Below are positions 32,217 through 42,977 of a stretch of DNA of 64,000 bases, piece by piece (the stretch's first letter is position 1; the number at the start of each line of letters is the position of its first letter). The DNA is from Paraspadella gotoi (lineage: Eukaryota; Chaetognatha). A program made the translations under genes and the position numbers. The DNA is taken from assembly GCA_051294375.1 (NCBI GenBank), contig CM119265.1, positions 9,184,772 to 9,248,771 of the forward strand. Direction: 5' to 3'. The notes below the pieces were generated by a model. It had not been told where the DNA came from. It made no database searches and worked only from the letters and a program-made list of their open reading frames with translations.

Positions 32217-32316
32217 TTTGGGAGATTCGATGATTTCTTTCTTCTTGATGTCGTAAAACGCGATTCCTTCTTTCGGTTGACGTTTGATAACAGTTGGGAA
32301 CTTGACTCCTGCCAGG

Positions 32317-32365
<49 letters not shown>

Positions 32366-32371
32366 ATCAAT
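32317..32371. repeat. AATC tetranucleotide repeat
   Basis: About 13 AATC units with one AATCG change. The second copy is at 53414-53470. Confidence 0.9.
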
Positions 32372-32782
32372 CAAATATTTATCGGTTAATCATTTAATTA
32401 ATTTATGATATTCATAATAAATAAATGATGGTATGTATAAAGAAAAGAAAAGGCGAAGGAAGATGAGTAAGAATTAATTAATAGATGAATAAACAAATGA
32501 ATGAATGAATGAAAGATTAAATTCTAGTAAGATTGTATAAAAGAAAAAGCGTACAAATAAATGAACAAATGAACGAGTGAACAAATTCTAAAAGTAAATC
32601 CAAAAAAGAAAGTATTAACGAATTAAACGTTTCCTAAAATCCAATTATCAGCCCATTTTATCGCCAGGGGCCTGACCTAGGCCCATAAGATCAAGCCTCC
32701 ACGCGATTTATTGCCGCTGGCGGCGTTCCCTCTCCCCGGGGATTCCCCCGCCCCAAGTCGGGTCTTTACTCAACGACTCATT

Positions 32783-32895
32783 GCCCTCGCTGCCTTCGCT
32801 GCCCTCGTTGCCCTCGCTGCCCTCGCTGCCCTCGCTGCCCTCGCTGCCTTCGCTGCCCTCGCTGCCCTCGCTGCCCTCGCTGCCCTCGCTGCCCC
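32783..32895. repeat. 9-bp GCTGCCCTC minisatellite
   Basis: About 12 copies of the 9-base unit GCTGCCCTC. The Ala/Leu or Gly-Ser-Glu readings are frame-preserving because nine is divisible by three. No splice context supports translation. Confidence 0.85.
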
Positions 32896-33649
32896 GATCT
32901 TGAAATCAATTTCAACTCACACATCAACTTATCACAAAGCCTCTCACTATTCCCCCCCCCCTATCGTCGAGGGAAAATGGTATCGGGGCGGGACTGGGCA
33001 TTGGGCATTGGGCATTGGGCTAGTGCTGAGGGGAGCGAGTCTCGAAGCTCGAAATCGCACTAACAACAGCAGCGGCTGCGGAGTCGGCGGCGACGGCGGC
33101 GGCAGCATCGTCGGCATCAATCAATCAATGGTTCAGCTGCCGGAGGATTAACACTTTGAGAAATCTCGTTTTAATCTCGGTGATTAGATGGATCCTTGAG
33201 GCCCAACACGTTGTGAATGAAATGATAAATTTATGTTATACAAACAACAATGGATAAACACGGTGTGTTGAAAAAAAAAAGAAGCTAGATTTATGAATAA
33301 ATAATATTTAAATTTTTATTCCGCCGATCCGTTTTGAATATATATTTTCGATTTTTCAAAACAAAAAAAAATAGTTTCTTTTTTCCCCTCGCCCCCAACC
33401 GCGCCCTCCTTTTATTTTTCATTAACGAGTTTTTAACGAGAAATTTACTTCAATATCTCAATGTTGAGGAAAAATAGTTTTTTAATGGAGCCACAATTGA
33501 GCCGCCTTAAAAAATGGAGCCACAATTGAGCCGCCTTAAAAACGAGCCAGGATGACGGCGACAAAAAAGGATAAGAAAAAAAATCTCATTTTGACGAATG
33601 AAAAAAAAAAGCCGACGATGACAACGACGACGACGACGACGTGAATCAC

Positions 33650-33788
33650 ATCCGCTGTTGCTGTTTTTCTGGTTGCCATAGTGACCGCGTAAGATTTCCT
33701 AGTGTCAATAAGATCGCCGTTACGTCTGCGCGTCTTAGCTTCTGAACGTCTACGTGTGTATGATGAGCGTGGATGCGCATCTGGGCGT
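33650..33788 (-). CDS. Ala/Pro-rich gene, internal exon
   Basis: The acceptor TTTTTATCTCTGTGCAAAG precedes 139 bases whose start phase matches the 35878-36171 exon. Across the join the reading is VKRVK-D-AQMRIHAHHTHV, then DVQKLRRADVTAILLTLGNL and TRSLWQPEKQQQR. The proposed donor CGGAT|GTGATT (phase 2) is weak, so the 3' border is uncertain. The His-rich, then amphipathic-helical character is the main trait. The counterpart at about 54835-54952 has lost bases. Confidence 0.5.
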
Positions 33789-34259
33789 CTTTGCACAGAG
33801 ATAAAAAAAAAGCAAAAATATGACAGAAAAGAAAGAAATAAAAAGAAAGAGAAAGAGCCGAGGGACAAAGAGAGAGAAAGACTGCCGACGTCTTTAAATC
33901 GTCGTTTATGTCGTCGTCGTCGTCGTTCTTATGATTTTATTGCTCAGAACCGAATGGAAACGCGGCGTCAGTGGCGCCCTCTTATTATTTACTCGCGCCA
34001 AAATAAAGTCTCGTTTCGGCGCCGAAGATTATTGAAGGCGAGACTCAACCCAGTCTCACCCCCCAGTCCAGCCCAGCCTCATCACAGCCTCAGGCCCAGC
34101 CACGGCCTACCCTAACACCAGCAGCCTTTCTTATCCCTACCCTGGATATAACTGTCTGTAGACTGTACATCCATATTTATTGCTAATAGCATCGATACTT
34201 TCTCATAAAAAAACAAAACAACAAAACTTCCTTGGTCGCTGTAGTTTTTTTCGTCAATA

Positions 34260-34868
34260 CTATCTAGGAAAAAAGTTAGAAACATTTTTAATTGAGGATA
34301 TCTACTCGAAAACTTGCTCGATTTTTAAAAAATCAGGATGTTTCAGATTCTGCACTAAATTTCCTTTCAGTTGCTTCCTTCCATTTTTTCGTAGATCCAA
34401 CCGTATAGAAGTTAGAGGCAAAATAAGATTGCTACCTCAAGTGAAAAATGGCGGAAAAAATCGCCTTTAGTTTTCCACAATTCTTGGTATTGACTATTGA
34501 GTTATTTGTTTTTATTTCAAATTGAGTTAGTTATTTTTTTCCTTTTTAAATTTGGTTATGCCGAATGCCCCTCTCTTTGGTTCATAAAGGTGCAATTGTA
34601 GCTCTGAGAAAAGAGGGAAAGACGCAACAATTCATCAGCAATAGACTTGGAATCCCTCGTTCCACCATTGCAAATTTTTTACGGCGATACAACAAATCAA
34701 AAACATTTGGTGTGTCAGCACGAGAGCATGCCCAGACGAATGCAGGCAGTGGTCGATGCCGAGGGAGGGCATACCAAATATTGAGAATGTTTTACCCATG
34801 TTTTGTATATTTTTTATTGAATAAATGAACTTTTAAAAAAAAATGTTTCTAACTTTTTTCCTAGATAG
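34260..34868 (+). mobile_element. internally deleted Tc1-like element (609 bp)
   Basis: Perfect 30-base terminal inverted repeats start CTATCTAGGAAAAAAGTTAG and are flanked by TA on both sides (34258-34259 and 34869-34870), the Tc1/mariner target. The interior keeps only the start of a transposase frame (34565-34828). It is present in the second block copy at about 55440-56050, so the insertion predates that divergence. Confidence 0.85.
34565..34828 (+). pseudogene. truncated Tc1-like transposase, DNA-binding part only
   Basis: The ATG opens 87 residues. Positions about 8-45 (KGAIVALRKEGKTQQFISNR, then LGIPRSTIANFLRRYNKS) match the helix-turn-helix of Tc1-family transposases, including the IPRST recognition-helix signature. 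The DDE catalytic domain is missing, and the frame ends in an unrelated short tail about 40 bases before the right inverted repeat. It could at most bind the element's ends. The second copy at 55749 is frameshifted. Confidence 0.75.
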
Positions 34869-35455
34869 TATCGTTGTGGTCGGTGGTCGTAATTGTCGTT
34901 CACCTTTTCGTCATTGTCGTTGTTGTCATTGTCCTTCGTGGTGGTCGTCATTGTCGTTGTCCTCTTCATAATTATCACTCTTTTTGTCATAGTGGCCACT
35001 GGCTACTGGCCACTGGCCATCGTCCTCTTCGTCAAATGTGATCGTGCTCCTCATTGTCCTCTTCAACATCCTCGTCTATTTCTATGCCCTAGTAGTCGTT
35101 GTCGTGATCTTCATCGTCGTCCACATCGTCGTCAGAATAATCGTAGTTTCGTCATCGTGGTCGTCGTTCTATTCGTCTTCGCGATCGTCGTCGTCGTCGT
35201 CAGTTCCATCTTTCATCTCCATATTTCTCTCCCTCGGCGGCCAAAGGGAAGAAGAGGTAATGAATTAATGTTTTATGCTCGAAACTCCGGCGCGATTCAC
35301 CGCAGGCGGAGAAAGTGGCTGAGAAAAGGAAATGAAGGAAAGGGAAAAAAAAAAGAAGGAATGAAAGAAAAATAAGGAATGGGAAAAAGAAAAAAAGGAG
35401 ATAGAATAAGGAAGAGGAGAGCAGAGACGGAGAAAAAGGCGGAGGAAGAAAAAGA

Positions 35456-35552
35456 AAGGAAAGGAAAGAAAAGAAAAGAAAAGAAAAGAAAAGAAAAGAA
35501 AAGAAAAGAAAAGAAAAGAAAAGAAAAGAAAAGAAAAGAAAAGAAAAGAAAA
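35456..35552. repeat. GAAAA pentanucleotide repeat
   Basis: About 18 AAAAG units. Lys/Glu/Arg readings are repeat shadows. Confidence 0.95.
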
Positions 35553-35877
35553 GGAGTAAGGGAGAAGAAAACAAAATATAGGTAAAAAAGAAAGAAAAGG
35601 AAAAAAAACTGAAAAGAAAGGAAATTAAAAAAATGAATGGGATTTGAAAAAGAAGGAGGAATTATAAGAAAGGAAGAAAACCAAAAAAAAGGAATGAAGA
35701 GGATTTGAAAATGGTACAACCAATAATAATATGTGATAGAAGGAAGGATGGAATGATGCTGAACTTATCAAAAACAACACCCACTTCTTTGCTCTGTTTC
35801 TTTACAAAATCTCTCTATCATTGACTTGTTTGACGGCGAACCTTACCCAAATCAAATCCCACCCACTATCACCTTAC

Positions 35878-36171
35878 CCTTGACCCTCTTGACGGCGTAA
35901 AGGTAAGGTTCGGTGACGACGCACTTGGGCGGCGGGAATCGACGGAAATTGACTTCGAAGTCGACCGAGTCGAGTGGATCGACGAGGAAGTCGCGCGGAG
36001 GCTTCTCCTCCTCGGAAAGAGGAGGAGGAGGAGGAAGAGGAGAAGGAGGAAGAGGATGAGCCAGGGTGCGGGAGGGGGAAGGAGAAAGGAGATGAGATTG
36101 AGGAGGAAGAGCGCATGATGGGCAAGGAGGGAGGGAAGGAGGAGGCTCGTCGATGGATGGGATGGGGGAAA
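35878..36171 (-). CDS. Ala/Pro-rich gene, internal exon with proline-rich linker
   Basis: The acceptor CTTCCCATTTCAG and donor AAGG|GTAAGG flank 294 bases, phase 1 to 1. It opens SPIPSIDEPPPSLPPCPS, runs through a long Pro/Ser/Leu linker, and ends in a structured part: SEEEKPPRDFLVDPLDSVDF, then EVNFRRFPPPKCVVTEPYLY and AVKRVK. Its start phase matches exon 37068-37187 and its end phase matches 33650-33788. The counterpart at about 57110-57412 has several indels. Confidence 0.6.
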
Positions 36172-36599
36172 CTGAAATGGGAAGGTTGGTAGGGGAAAGG
36201 GAGGAATAGATTATGGGGGGGAAAAGGTGAAAATTATTACAAAAAAAACTTATTTTTTGACTGACTGTAGAATCACCTAAAAAAATAAAAAAAACTTACA
36301 TGGTGAACCCTATTTAAGGACTCTATAATGAGGACCTTTTTTTAAGGACCCTTACACTTTTTTTATCTAAACTTTCCTCACAAGTCGCTTTAATTGCAAC
36401 CGTCAACATTGTTACATTTCCTAAAAAGGTTATTTTCTCATGGCGCTCGTGACATCTTCAGTATAGCATAGCAAACATTTTAAATTTAACTTTAATTAAA
36501 ATTCTAAAAGGGAGGAACGAACAACATTATACTAATGAACATTTATGTATAAAAAAAATTTATAATAAATTTTACAATTTACACAGTAGGCCATTTTAT

Positions 36600-36880
36600 A
36601 CGAGTACTAATCCAATAAATGTTAAAATTTCAAAATAGTTTTTTGTAAGATTTTTTTGAAGATTTGGATTCATCATGAAAAGTTGATAAAAAGAAATATA
36701 ACTCTTTTTTAAAAATTCTTTCATTAAGTTGATCAAATATGAAAAAAAACTATATTTTAAGCTGAAAATTAAAATTTTATATATTAAGTTGTGACGGTAT
36801 ATTCACACAAAGTATAGTTTTTTAAATTTTTAACCACTTAATGAAAGAATTTTTGAAAATGATTTATATTTTCTTATATC
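36600..36880. repeat. AT-rich inverted-repeat element, possibly related to the hAT-like foldback family
   Basis: AAAAATTCTTTCATTAAG (about 36711-36728) and CTTAATGAAAGAATTTTT (about 36837-36854) are perfect 18-base inverted repeats about 108 bases apart. ATTCACACAAAGTATAG between them resembles the CTTCACAAAGTATAATTC block of the foldback family. The ends are not defined. Confidence 0.45.
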
Positions 36881-37067
36881 ACTTTCGGCGAGGAATTCAA
36901 ATCTGCAATCAAAATTAAGAAAAGCCTAATTTAAAATTTTTCGATTTTATAAGGATAGTACTATATATAATAATAATGATCCTATTCCGACATCGCCTCC
37001 CCCCCACCTCTCTTAACTCACAAGCCTTCACGCCGAAGCTCATCCAGTGGAGGCGTGGGTGTCTCAC

Positions 37068-37187
37068 CTGACGCCATGGTGATTTTCGGCGTCTCAGCGC
37101 CATCTTCTCCAATTTCGTTGCCGCAATAACAACAGGCGAAGGAGATTCCTTGGGGTTTCAATACCGGAACGAACATCGTGGCGCGAC
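37068..37187 (-). CDS. Ala/Pro-rich gene, internal exon with CCYCG motif
   Basis: The acceptor TTTTTCAG and donor TCAG|GTGAGA flank 120 bases, phase 1 to 1. It reads RATMFVPVLKPQGISFACCY, then CGNEIGEDGAETPKITMAS. It joins 38775-38947 upstream (A+GT gives Ser) and 35878-36171 downstream (G+TT gives Val) without a frame break. The CCYCG cluster might bind metal, but one cluster is weak evidence. A 26-bp hairpin array sits 18 bases upstream of its acceptor. The counterpart at about 58334-58456 has indels. Confidence 0.6.
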
Positions 37188-37204
37188 CTGAAAAATGAAG
37201 ACCG

Positions 37205-37342
37205 GGGAGATGATTGTGAGATGTTATCATCACAGATGATTGTGAGATGATATCCTCACAGATGATTGTGAAATGATATCCTCACAGATGATTATGAGAT
37301 TATATCATCACCGATGATTGTGAGATGATATCCTCACAGATG
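37205..37342. repeat. 26-bp hairpin-forming minisatellite
   Basis: Five copies of GATGATTGTGAGATGATATC plus CTCACA. Each unit contains TGTGAG...CTCACA, able to form a small stem-loop. It lies in the intron just upstream of the 37187 exon. The second block copy (58478-58585) has fewer and altered units. Confidence 0.85.
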
Positions 37343-37409
37343 AATAGAACCCGAATAGAGGATTAAGTAAAAGGATTACGATTTCTGAATTATAAATCGT
37401 ATGATTTAG

Positions 37410-37458
37410 CTATTATTAGGGCTGCGCATNNNNNNNNNNTGCACATCCCCACTATTAT
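37410..37458. mobile_element. hAT-like insertion with gapped interior, absent from the second copy
   Basis: CTATTAT (37410-37416) and CTATTAT (37452-37458) flank TAGGGCTGCGCAT, ten N bases (37430-37439) and TGCACATCCCCA. The two ends match as imperfect inverted repeats (9 of 12 bases). The second block copy has a single CTATTAT at 58653-58659 and none of the insert, which is a clean empty site. The element's interior is presumably hidden by the N run. Confidence 0.65.
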
Positions 37459-37609
37459 GTAAAATAAATGTTATATTCTTATTCGAGGGCGAGGAATACA
37501 GATCATTTTTACATTATTTACACATCAAAAAACAGCTTTTCTTTTTTAGGAAAAAAAATACAAGAAAACCATAAAAATTCGCTTCTTTCTCTTCTTCCAA
37601 TATCACGGG

Positions 37610-37645
<36 letters not shown>

Positions 37646-37671
37646 CGAAAATCGTTTTATGGGAACGAAAA

Positions 37672-38115
37672 AACCTGAGGTCGGAAAGAAAAGGAGGAAA
37701 ATGTGGAGTGTGGAAAGAAGAGGTAAAAGAAAAGAAAAAACCTGAGGTCGGAAAGAAAAGTAGGAAAAGGCGGAGGGTGGAAAGAAGAGGTAAAAGAAAA
37801 GAAAAAACATGAGGTCGGAAAGAAAAAGAGGAAAAGGTGGAGTGTGGAAAGAAGAGGTAAAAGAAAAGAAAAAACCTGGGGTCGGAAAGAAAAGGAGGAA
37901 AAGGTGGAGTGTGGAAAGAAGAGGTAAAAGAAAATAAAAAACCTGAGGTCGGAAAGAAAAGGAGGAAAAGGTGGAGTGTGGAAAGAGAGGTAAAAGAAAA
38001 GAAAAAACTTCAGGTCGGAAAGAAAAGGAGGAAAAGGTGGAGTGTGAAAAGAAAAAGAAAAACCTGAGGTCGGAAAGAAAAGGAGAAATAGGCGGAGGGT
38101 GGAAAGAAGAGGTAA
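37672..38115. repeat. 67-bp minisatellite
   Basis: Six to seven copies of a unit starting CCTGAGGTCGGAAAGAAAAG and ending in GGTAAAAGAAAAGAAAAAA. The second block copy (58850-59410) has a different copy number and many indels. Confidence 0.9.
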
Positions 38116-38774
38116 AAAAAAGGTTGAAAAGGGGTTGAAAGAAGCAGCGAAAAAAACGGTTAAAAGAAGATTTGAAAGAAGGGTTTAAACTTGAAACAAA
38201 GTTGAAAGAAAGGAGGAAAATTGATAGTCGAAAAAAGAAAATGACGGACAGAGTGTAAAAATAAATAACTTGAAAGGAAACGTGATAGAGTGAAGCCTGT
38301 ATGAGCCCAAGGTTCCCGGAAAGAAAAGAGCGTGAATCGGTGAAAGTGCAACGGGGGAAATTTGTGAATTTTTGATGCGTGAAAGAATTGACTCGCGAAC
38401 GAAGTCACAAATTATTCACGGGGACGAAGCGGGGATCACATTATCTTTCCGCGCGATTGACTTGGCTCAACTCTGCTCCTCAACTTCTCAGAGGCTCGAC
38501 TCGGTTGCTCAACTCCCTTCCTCGTCTCTCATCCTCCATCCAACCCACTTCTGGACGTCGCTTTACCTCATATTTTACAGTTATTTCGTGATTCTCGGTA
38601 CCCATATCATCTTCTCATCTCTCAACTCCTCAGTTTTCATCCCCTCATTCCTTTTCGCGTCAACTACAAATTCCCAGTTCCTTCCTTCATTCTAACGTTT
38701 GTTGTTCTTTTCTACAATTCCATTTCCTGGACTTCAGGTCCAATTACATGAAATCATCTAATTACTCCTCATAC

Positions 38775-38947
38775 TCTTAATCCGATTGTTCCCCTGGTTC
38801 CACAGTTCACTCAACAACGCCAATTCAAAGCTTTCGTTTAGGGTCATCTTCTTGCCAACCAGTTTGAAGTTTAGACTGTAGAGAGTAGACCCCAGACAAA
38901 CCATCTCATTCCATCCTCTGAGCCTCTCTCCACCGCCAACGCTTCCC
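38775..38947 (-). CDS. Ala/Pro-rich gene, internal exon
   Basis: The acceptor CAATTGCAG and donor AAGA|GTATGA flank 173 bases (phase 2 to 1). It reads GSVGGGERLRGWNEMVCLGS, then TLYSLNFKLVGKKMTLNESF and ELALLSELWNQGNNRIK, joining in frame to RATMFVPV of the next exon. The acceptor has a poor pyrimidine tract. A second frame is open for the first part only. Upstream phase does not match 40052-40192 directly, so an exon between 39 and 40 kb is probably missing from my list. The counterpart at about 60080-60258 is frame-broken. Confidence 0.5.
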
Positions 38948-39959
38948 CTGCAATTGCCCAGCATAATCCTTTTCACGCGGATCTCGTCTCACGTCTCATG
39001 ATCACCGATTCACGATTCCACGATTCTCACGATTTCCTCCCTCGTCGCCTCGAGTCATTTCCACGCGTTATCGTTATCGCAGGAACACGAGCATTCCCAC
39101 AGAGAGACGTTGCTTATTGTTATAGCCGTTGGATCAAGTCATAGACTAGCTTGTATAGCCGTTTTTTTTTCCAATAATCGCCAATGGTTACGGAAGATTT
39201 CTAACTGCCGTTGCCTCCGCTTAGGGCCCAGATTAACTGCCCTTGTTTTCAGTTCTGGCATTGTTTAATTGCAGTTACTATTCTACTATTCTATCGTCTG
39301 GTTTTAATGCTCCAGCAGGACTTTGCTCGCTCATTGTTAACCCAGACGTTTTCCTTTATATTATCGCAGCAGTAAAATATTCACGTTGGTGATTTCGATT
39401 TCATATTTCTTTTTCCGTTCTTCCTTGCGTTTTCCAGAAATAAGATTCCTGTTCTCCCATAATTTTTTTTCTTTAAATCGAGACGGAAATATTTTGTTTC
39501 TTTGAAAAAAAGAAGAAGAAGAAAAAAAAATCTTAATCTTCTTTTTCCGTGACATTTTCCATTTTTATTTTATTCTATTTTTTCTACTTTTTAGCGACGC
39601 GCGAAACCGAAAGAGGAGATACGTCTGTCTGTCGGTCCGTCGCGCCATAAACCAGTCTTTCCGTCGTCGCGAGAGGGCGCATCTGCTTCAGGCGCTTTAC
39701 GGTCTCTTGGACTTTGTAGACCCGCGTAGTCTATCGGCCTTCGATTCTGCTTGCTTTTCTATTTTCTTCGAGAAAAGAATAAGAATTTCGTTTGTTTTAT
39801 TCGCTTTAATCCCGTTTGATTTGAGACTTTTTTGAGACTTGGTATCAATTTGTCTTTTCTTATTTTACGACTTTCAAGTTTGACATTTTGACTCGAAAAA
39901 AATTTGACATTTCTAAATAAGAAATACGAGGTTTAAAAGTTTAGTTTCATTGCTCTCTC

Positions 39960-39969
39960 CAAATCTCTC

Positions 39970-40050
<81 letters not shown>
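39960..40050. repeat. CT microsatellite at a splice donor
   Basis: (CT)n of about 85 bases. On the minus strand the GA array begins immediately at the donor of the 40052-40192 exon. The second block copy has a different length and interruptions (61261-61345). Confidence 0.95.
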
Positions 40051-40051
<1 letters not shown>

Positions 40052-40192
40052 CTTTCTTTTCCGACGTTGCAACGGAGGCGAGGCTCTGGATCGGAGTCGC
40101 TCTCGGCGTCAACCGCGAAGTAACCAACGCCGCTTCCGCCGCCGCCGTCGCCGCTGCTTCCGCCGCCGCAGCCGCCTCTTTCGCCGCTTTAT
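40052..40192 (-). CDS. Ala/Pro-rich gene, alanine-rich internal exon
   Basis: The acceptor CTTTAATCAG opens 141 bases (phase 1 to 1). It reads KAAKEAAAAAEAAATAAAEA, then ALVTSRLTPRATPIQSLASV and ATSEKK. G+AT across the join with exon 40868-40972 gives Asp. The donor is AAAG|GCGAGA, so the intron would be of the GC-AG type. Both block copies have the same GC. The Ala/Lys/Glu stretch is probably a long helix or linker. Confidence 0.55.
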
Positions 40193-40534
40193 CTGATTAA
40201 AGATGAAAGAGAAAACAATAAAAAATGCATCAAAAAATCGATGCCCTTTTTTTAAATTCTTTCCCCATCATTTTTCAAGCTTCGAGGAGGCGAAGCGACG
40301 CCTGCCGTCGATATTTATTATTTAGCGTCGACTTATGTAATCGACGGTAAAAACATTGTCACCTTCCTCGCGATAAAAACGACGACGACGACGACGACGA
40401 CAACAACGTCACAGACAAATGACGATGACGTCCAAAAAGAAAGCCCTTTTTAAATCCTGGTGATTTGTTGGCTCACAATCCCCATCAAATATGTCATTAT
40501 CTTGTAAGAGTGATGGAGGCCTTAAACCACCAAA

Positions 40535-40594
40535 GCCTGTCCAAAGTCAGGGGCAAGATAGCTTATTTATTAAATGAATGGATAATTTTTATAT
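40535..40594 (-). repeat. reversed copy of dispersed ATTCATTTAATAAATAAGC family
   Basis: On the minus strand: AAAATTATCCATTCATTTAA, TAAATAAGCTATCTTGCCCC, TGACTTTGGACAGGC. It is the best preserved full-length copy and is repeated at about 61827-61885 in the second block. Confidence 0.75.
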
Positions 40595-40867
40595 ATTGTT
40601 TGTACCAATTTCATATCATCTCGACAAATCTGTCACAAAATATAATGTTAATTCAACTCGTCCCTTCTTGTTATAAATATTAATTTTATAAATTATCTGA
40701 TATCGACGACGACAACGCCGCCTCATAACGGACACACAAAATAAAATTTGTCGGAAAATTGATATATGGCGGAGAAAGGTAGTTTTCATTTTTTTTTCTC
40801 GCCAAGCAACTGCCTCCATGTCTTCAACTTCGCTCACATTCTCTGTCGCCTAGCAACGCCTTCTCAC

Positions 40868-40972
40868 CCGCTAAACAAGAGCAATCCTTCTTAGGATCGA
40901 CGCCGATTCGTTCGAGTCTCACGATTTCCTCGAATTCATCCTCAAAATCGAGGAAAATTCTCCAGATGAATC
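40868..40972 (-). CDS. Ala/Pro-rich gene, internal exon
   Basis: The acceptor TCACGTCTCAAG and donor GCGG|GTGAGA flank 105 bases, phase 1 to 1. It reads FIWRIFLDFEDEFEEIVRLE, then RIGVDPKKDCSCLA. The amphipathic, Phe/Ile and Asp/Glu pattern predicts helix. It joins the 42176-42312 exon (G+GA gives Gly) and the 40052-40192 exon in frame. The counterpart at about 62160-62268 carries inserted bases that break the frame. Confidence 0.6.
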
Positions 40973-41164
40973 CTTGAGACGTGAGGTGAGTCACGAGGGG
41001 CGCCCTCTCTGGAAAAGGGTGCAGGGGGGAGGGGTGGTTGGGAGCGGTGGTTACGGTGGGTGGTTAGAAGAGGATCCGTGAAAAGATCGCGTGACACGGT
41101 GGACACGGGAACCACGTGACACCGGGGGATCGAAATTGACTTCGATCGGTTCTCGCGAATAATT

Positions 41165-41283
<119 letters not shown>

Positions 41284-42175
41284 AATAATTTGAATTTGCG
41301 AATAATTTGAATTCGAAAGACGCGAGTTGATGGATTATAATCGAATAATTATTAACGAACTAACGAGAGCAAAGTAGGACGCGGTAAATCTCATTAAAGA
41401 ACTTGGCTTTTAAAAGTCATACGCGGTAGGGCAGAGAGGATGTGAAAGAAACAAAAAAAAGTGCCATCTCTGTATAAAATCTTAAATCTTAAAGTATACC
41501 CTTGAGACACTTAATGTGGTAGGTCAGTAAAATTCGATAAGGGCAGGATTTTTTTTTTTTCTAAAAATTTTTAAGTAGTTTAGTGAATATGCTTACAATT
41601 TGAATGTCTATATGTCTATCATTATCTACAAAGCATAAGCTTTAATTTCAGACCTCTCCCAACTTTCTATTACTTTTCGTTATTGAAATATAAGTAAAAA
41701 TTAGAATTTTTTTTTTCAAAAATATTAATCAATTAGTACCTTTTAATAGATTATTTCTTAAAAATAAAGATACAAATATTATATACTTATTATGACGTTT
41801 TAGTAATACTTATAGGTAGAAATATTCACCGCGTTACAAAAAATAATTTTGATCTCGATCCATAAAGAAAGAAACCTCTATTTTTACAATCGACGACGAC
41901 GACAACAACAACAACCTCGACTCAATCGTGACAAGAGGTTCACTAATGGTATCGCATCGTGAGATAAAAACGAAAGGAGAAAAAAAAAACTGTCCGACTA
42001 AAAGATTATTAATTTTCTTATCTCGTTCGTTCACTCTACGCGACTTTTCACAAAAATTAATTCATTAATTCTTAGTCTTATAGCCTGTATCTAGCCTATA
42101 ATAAAGGCAACCACACAGCAAGGCGTTCATAAGACCAAGCAGAAAGACGCCATTCACATTTCACTTCGATGTCAC

Positions 42176-42312
42176 CAGATTGCCATCCCAAGGTCAAATA
42201 ACCTGGATTGTCAAGAATCCACGATTTCATTCTCTTCCGAATGACGTGTTTTGTGGCGTGATTGAGTTGCCATAGAAACTCGTCCACCGTCGGATCGAGC
42301 CGCTTCGCGTCG
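42176..42312 (-). CDS. Ala/Pro-rich gene, internal exon
   Basis: The acceptor GGCGACGGCAG follows a CT array. The exon starts in phase 2 (AG+C gives Ser with the preceding exon). It reads DAKRLDPTVDEFLWQLNHAT, then KHVIRKRMKSWILDNPG. Two donors keep the phase: CCAG|GTTATT at 42203 and TCTG|GTGACA at 42176; I use the latter. A conserved-looking helical segment, DEFLWQLNHA, is the most database-searchable part of the gene. The second copy at about 63483-63620 is nearly intact. Confidence 0.6.
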
Positions 42313-42325
42313 CTGCCGTCGCCGG

Positions 42326-42327
<2 letters not shown>

Positions 42328-42403
<76 letters not shown>
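42328..42403. repeat. GA microsatellite upstream of a splice acceptor
   Basis: (GA)n of about 74 bases. On the gene's strand it is a CT tract ending 15 bases before the 42312 acceptor. The second copy is at 63637-63721. Confidence 0.95.
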
Positions 42404-42407
<4 letters not shown>

Positions 42408-42504
42408 AAAAATATAACAAAGGAGCAATCCGCTATTTCTCATTCGCCTCTCGTTTTGTTTTTGTTTTGTTTTCGCGTCAAAAGCGAAATTAAGTCGACG
42501 TTGA

Positions 42505-42512
42505 CGACGATT

Positions 42513-42543
<31 letters not shown>
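42505..42543. repeat. GAC trinucleotide repeat
   Basis: About 11 GAC units, shortened and broken in the second copy (63815-63845). Confidence 0.85.
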
Positions 42544-42977
42544 TGAAAAAAATGCGTCGGTTGATTTCAAACAAAACGTTCTATTTTTTTTTTGCGAAAT
42601 TATCCCGGGTGACAGATGTCTTTCCAGAGTCAAGCTTGACTATCTAAAAAAAAATACGCATTAGAAAAAGTACTAAAGAGTCTGCCCTTTATTCTTCAAG
42701 AGAATCTATTTTTATGCAAGTCTTTCAAACTAATTAATTTCTGTATGCCCATCAAGAACGGCAAAGATACTATCAAGGGCAGAAATCTCACCTGTAGGGC
42801 AGATATTATGCCTTTAGGGCTGATTTTTAGCTTTGAGGGCAAGCAACTTTCGAGTAAGGAGAATATCTGACCTAAATGGACGTGACGTTTCACACACGCG
42901 GCATCGTAACCTACCCCTAATAAGGATATCTCGGAGGTAGGCGACAGTAAAGTAGTGTAGTAGGACAAATCCCCGAC

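Noticed and set aside
33020-33135. Ala/Asp-rich minus-strand segment as an extra exon
   Set aside because: It is open for about 27 codons, but no AG acceptor exists between it and the preceding in-frame stop.
35200-35720. Phe/Leu/Ser-rich and Lys/Glu-rich proteins over the GAAAA array
   Set aside because: These are pentanucleotide repeat shadows in purine-rich DNA.
39600-39720. Minus-strand segment VYKVQETVKRLKQMRP as an exon of the large gene
   Set aside because: It reads well, but no acceptor/donor pair fits the phases of exons 40052-40192 and 38775-38947. It remains a candidate for the missing exon.
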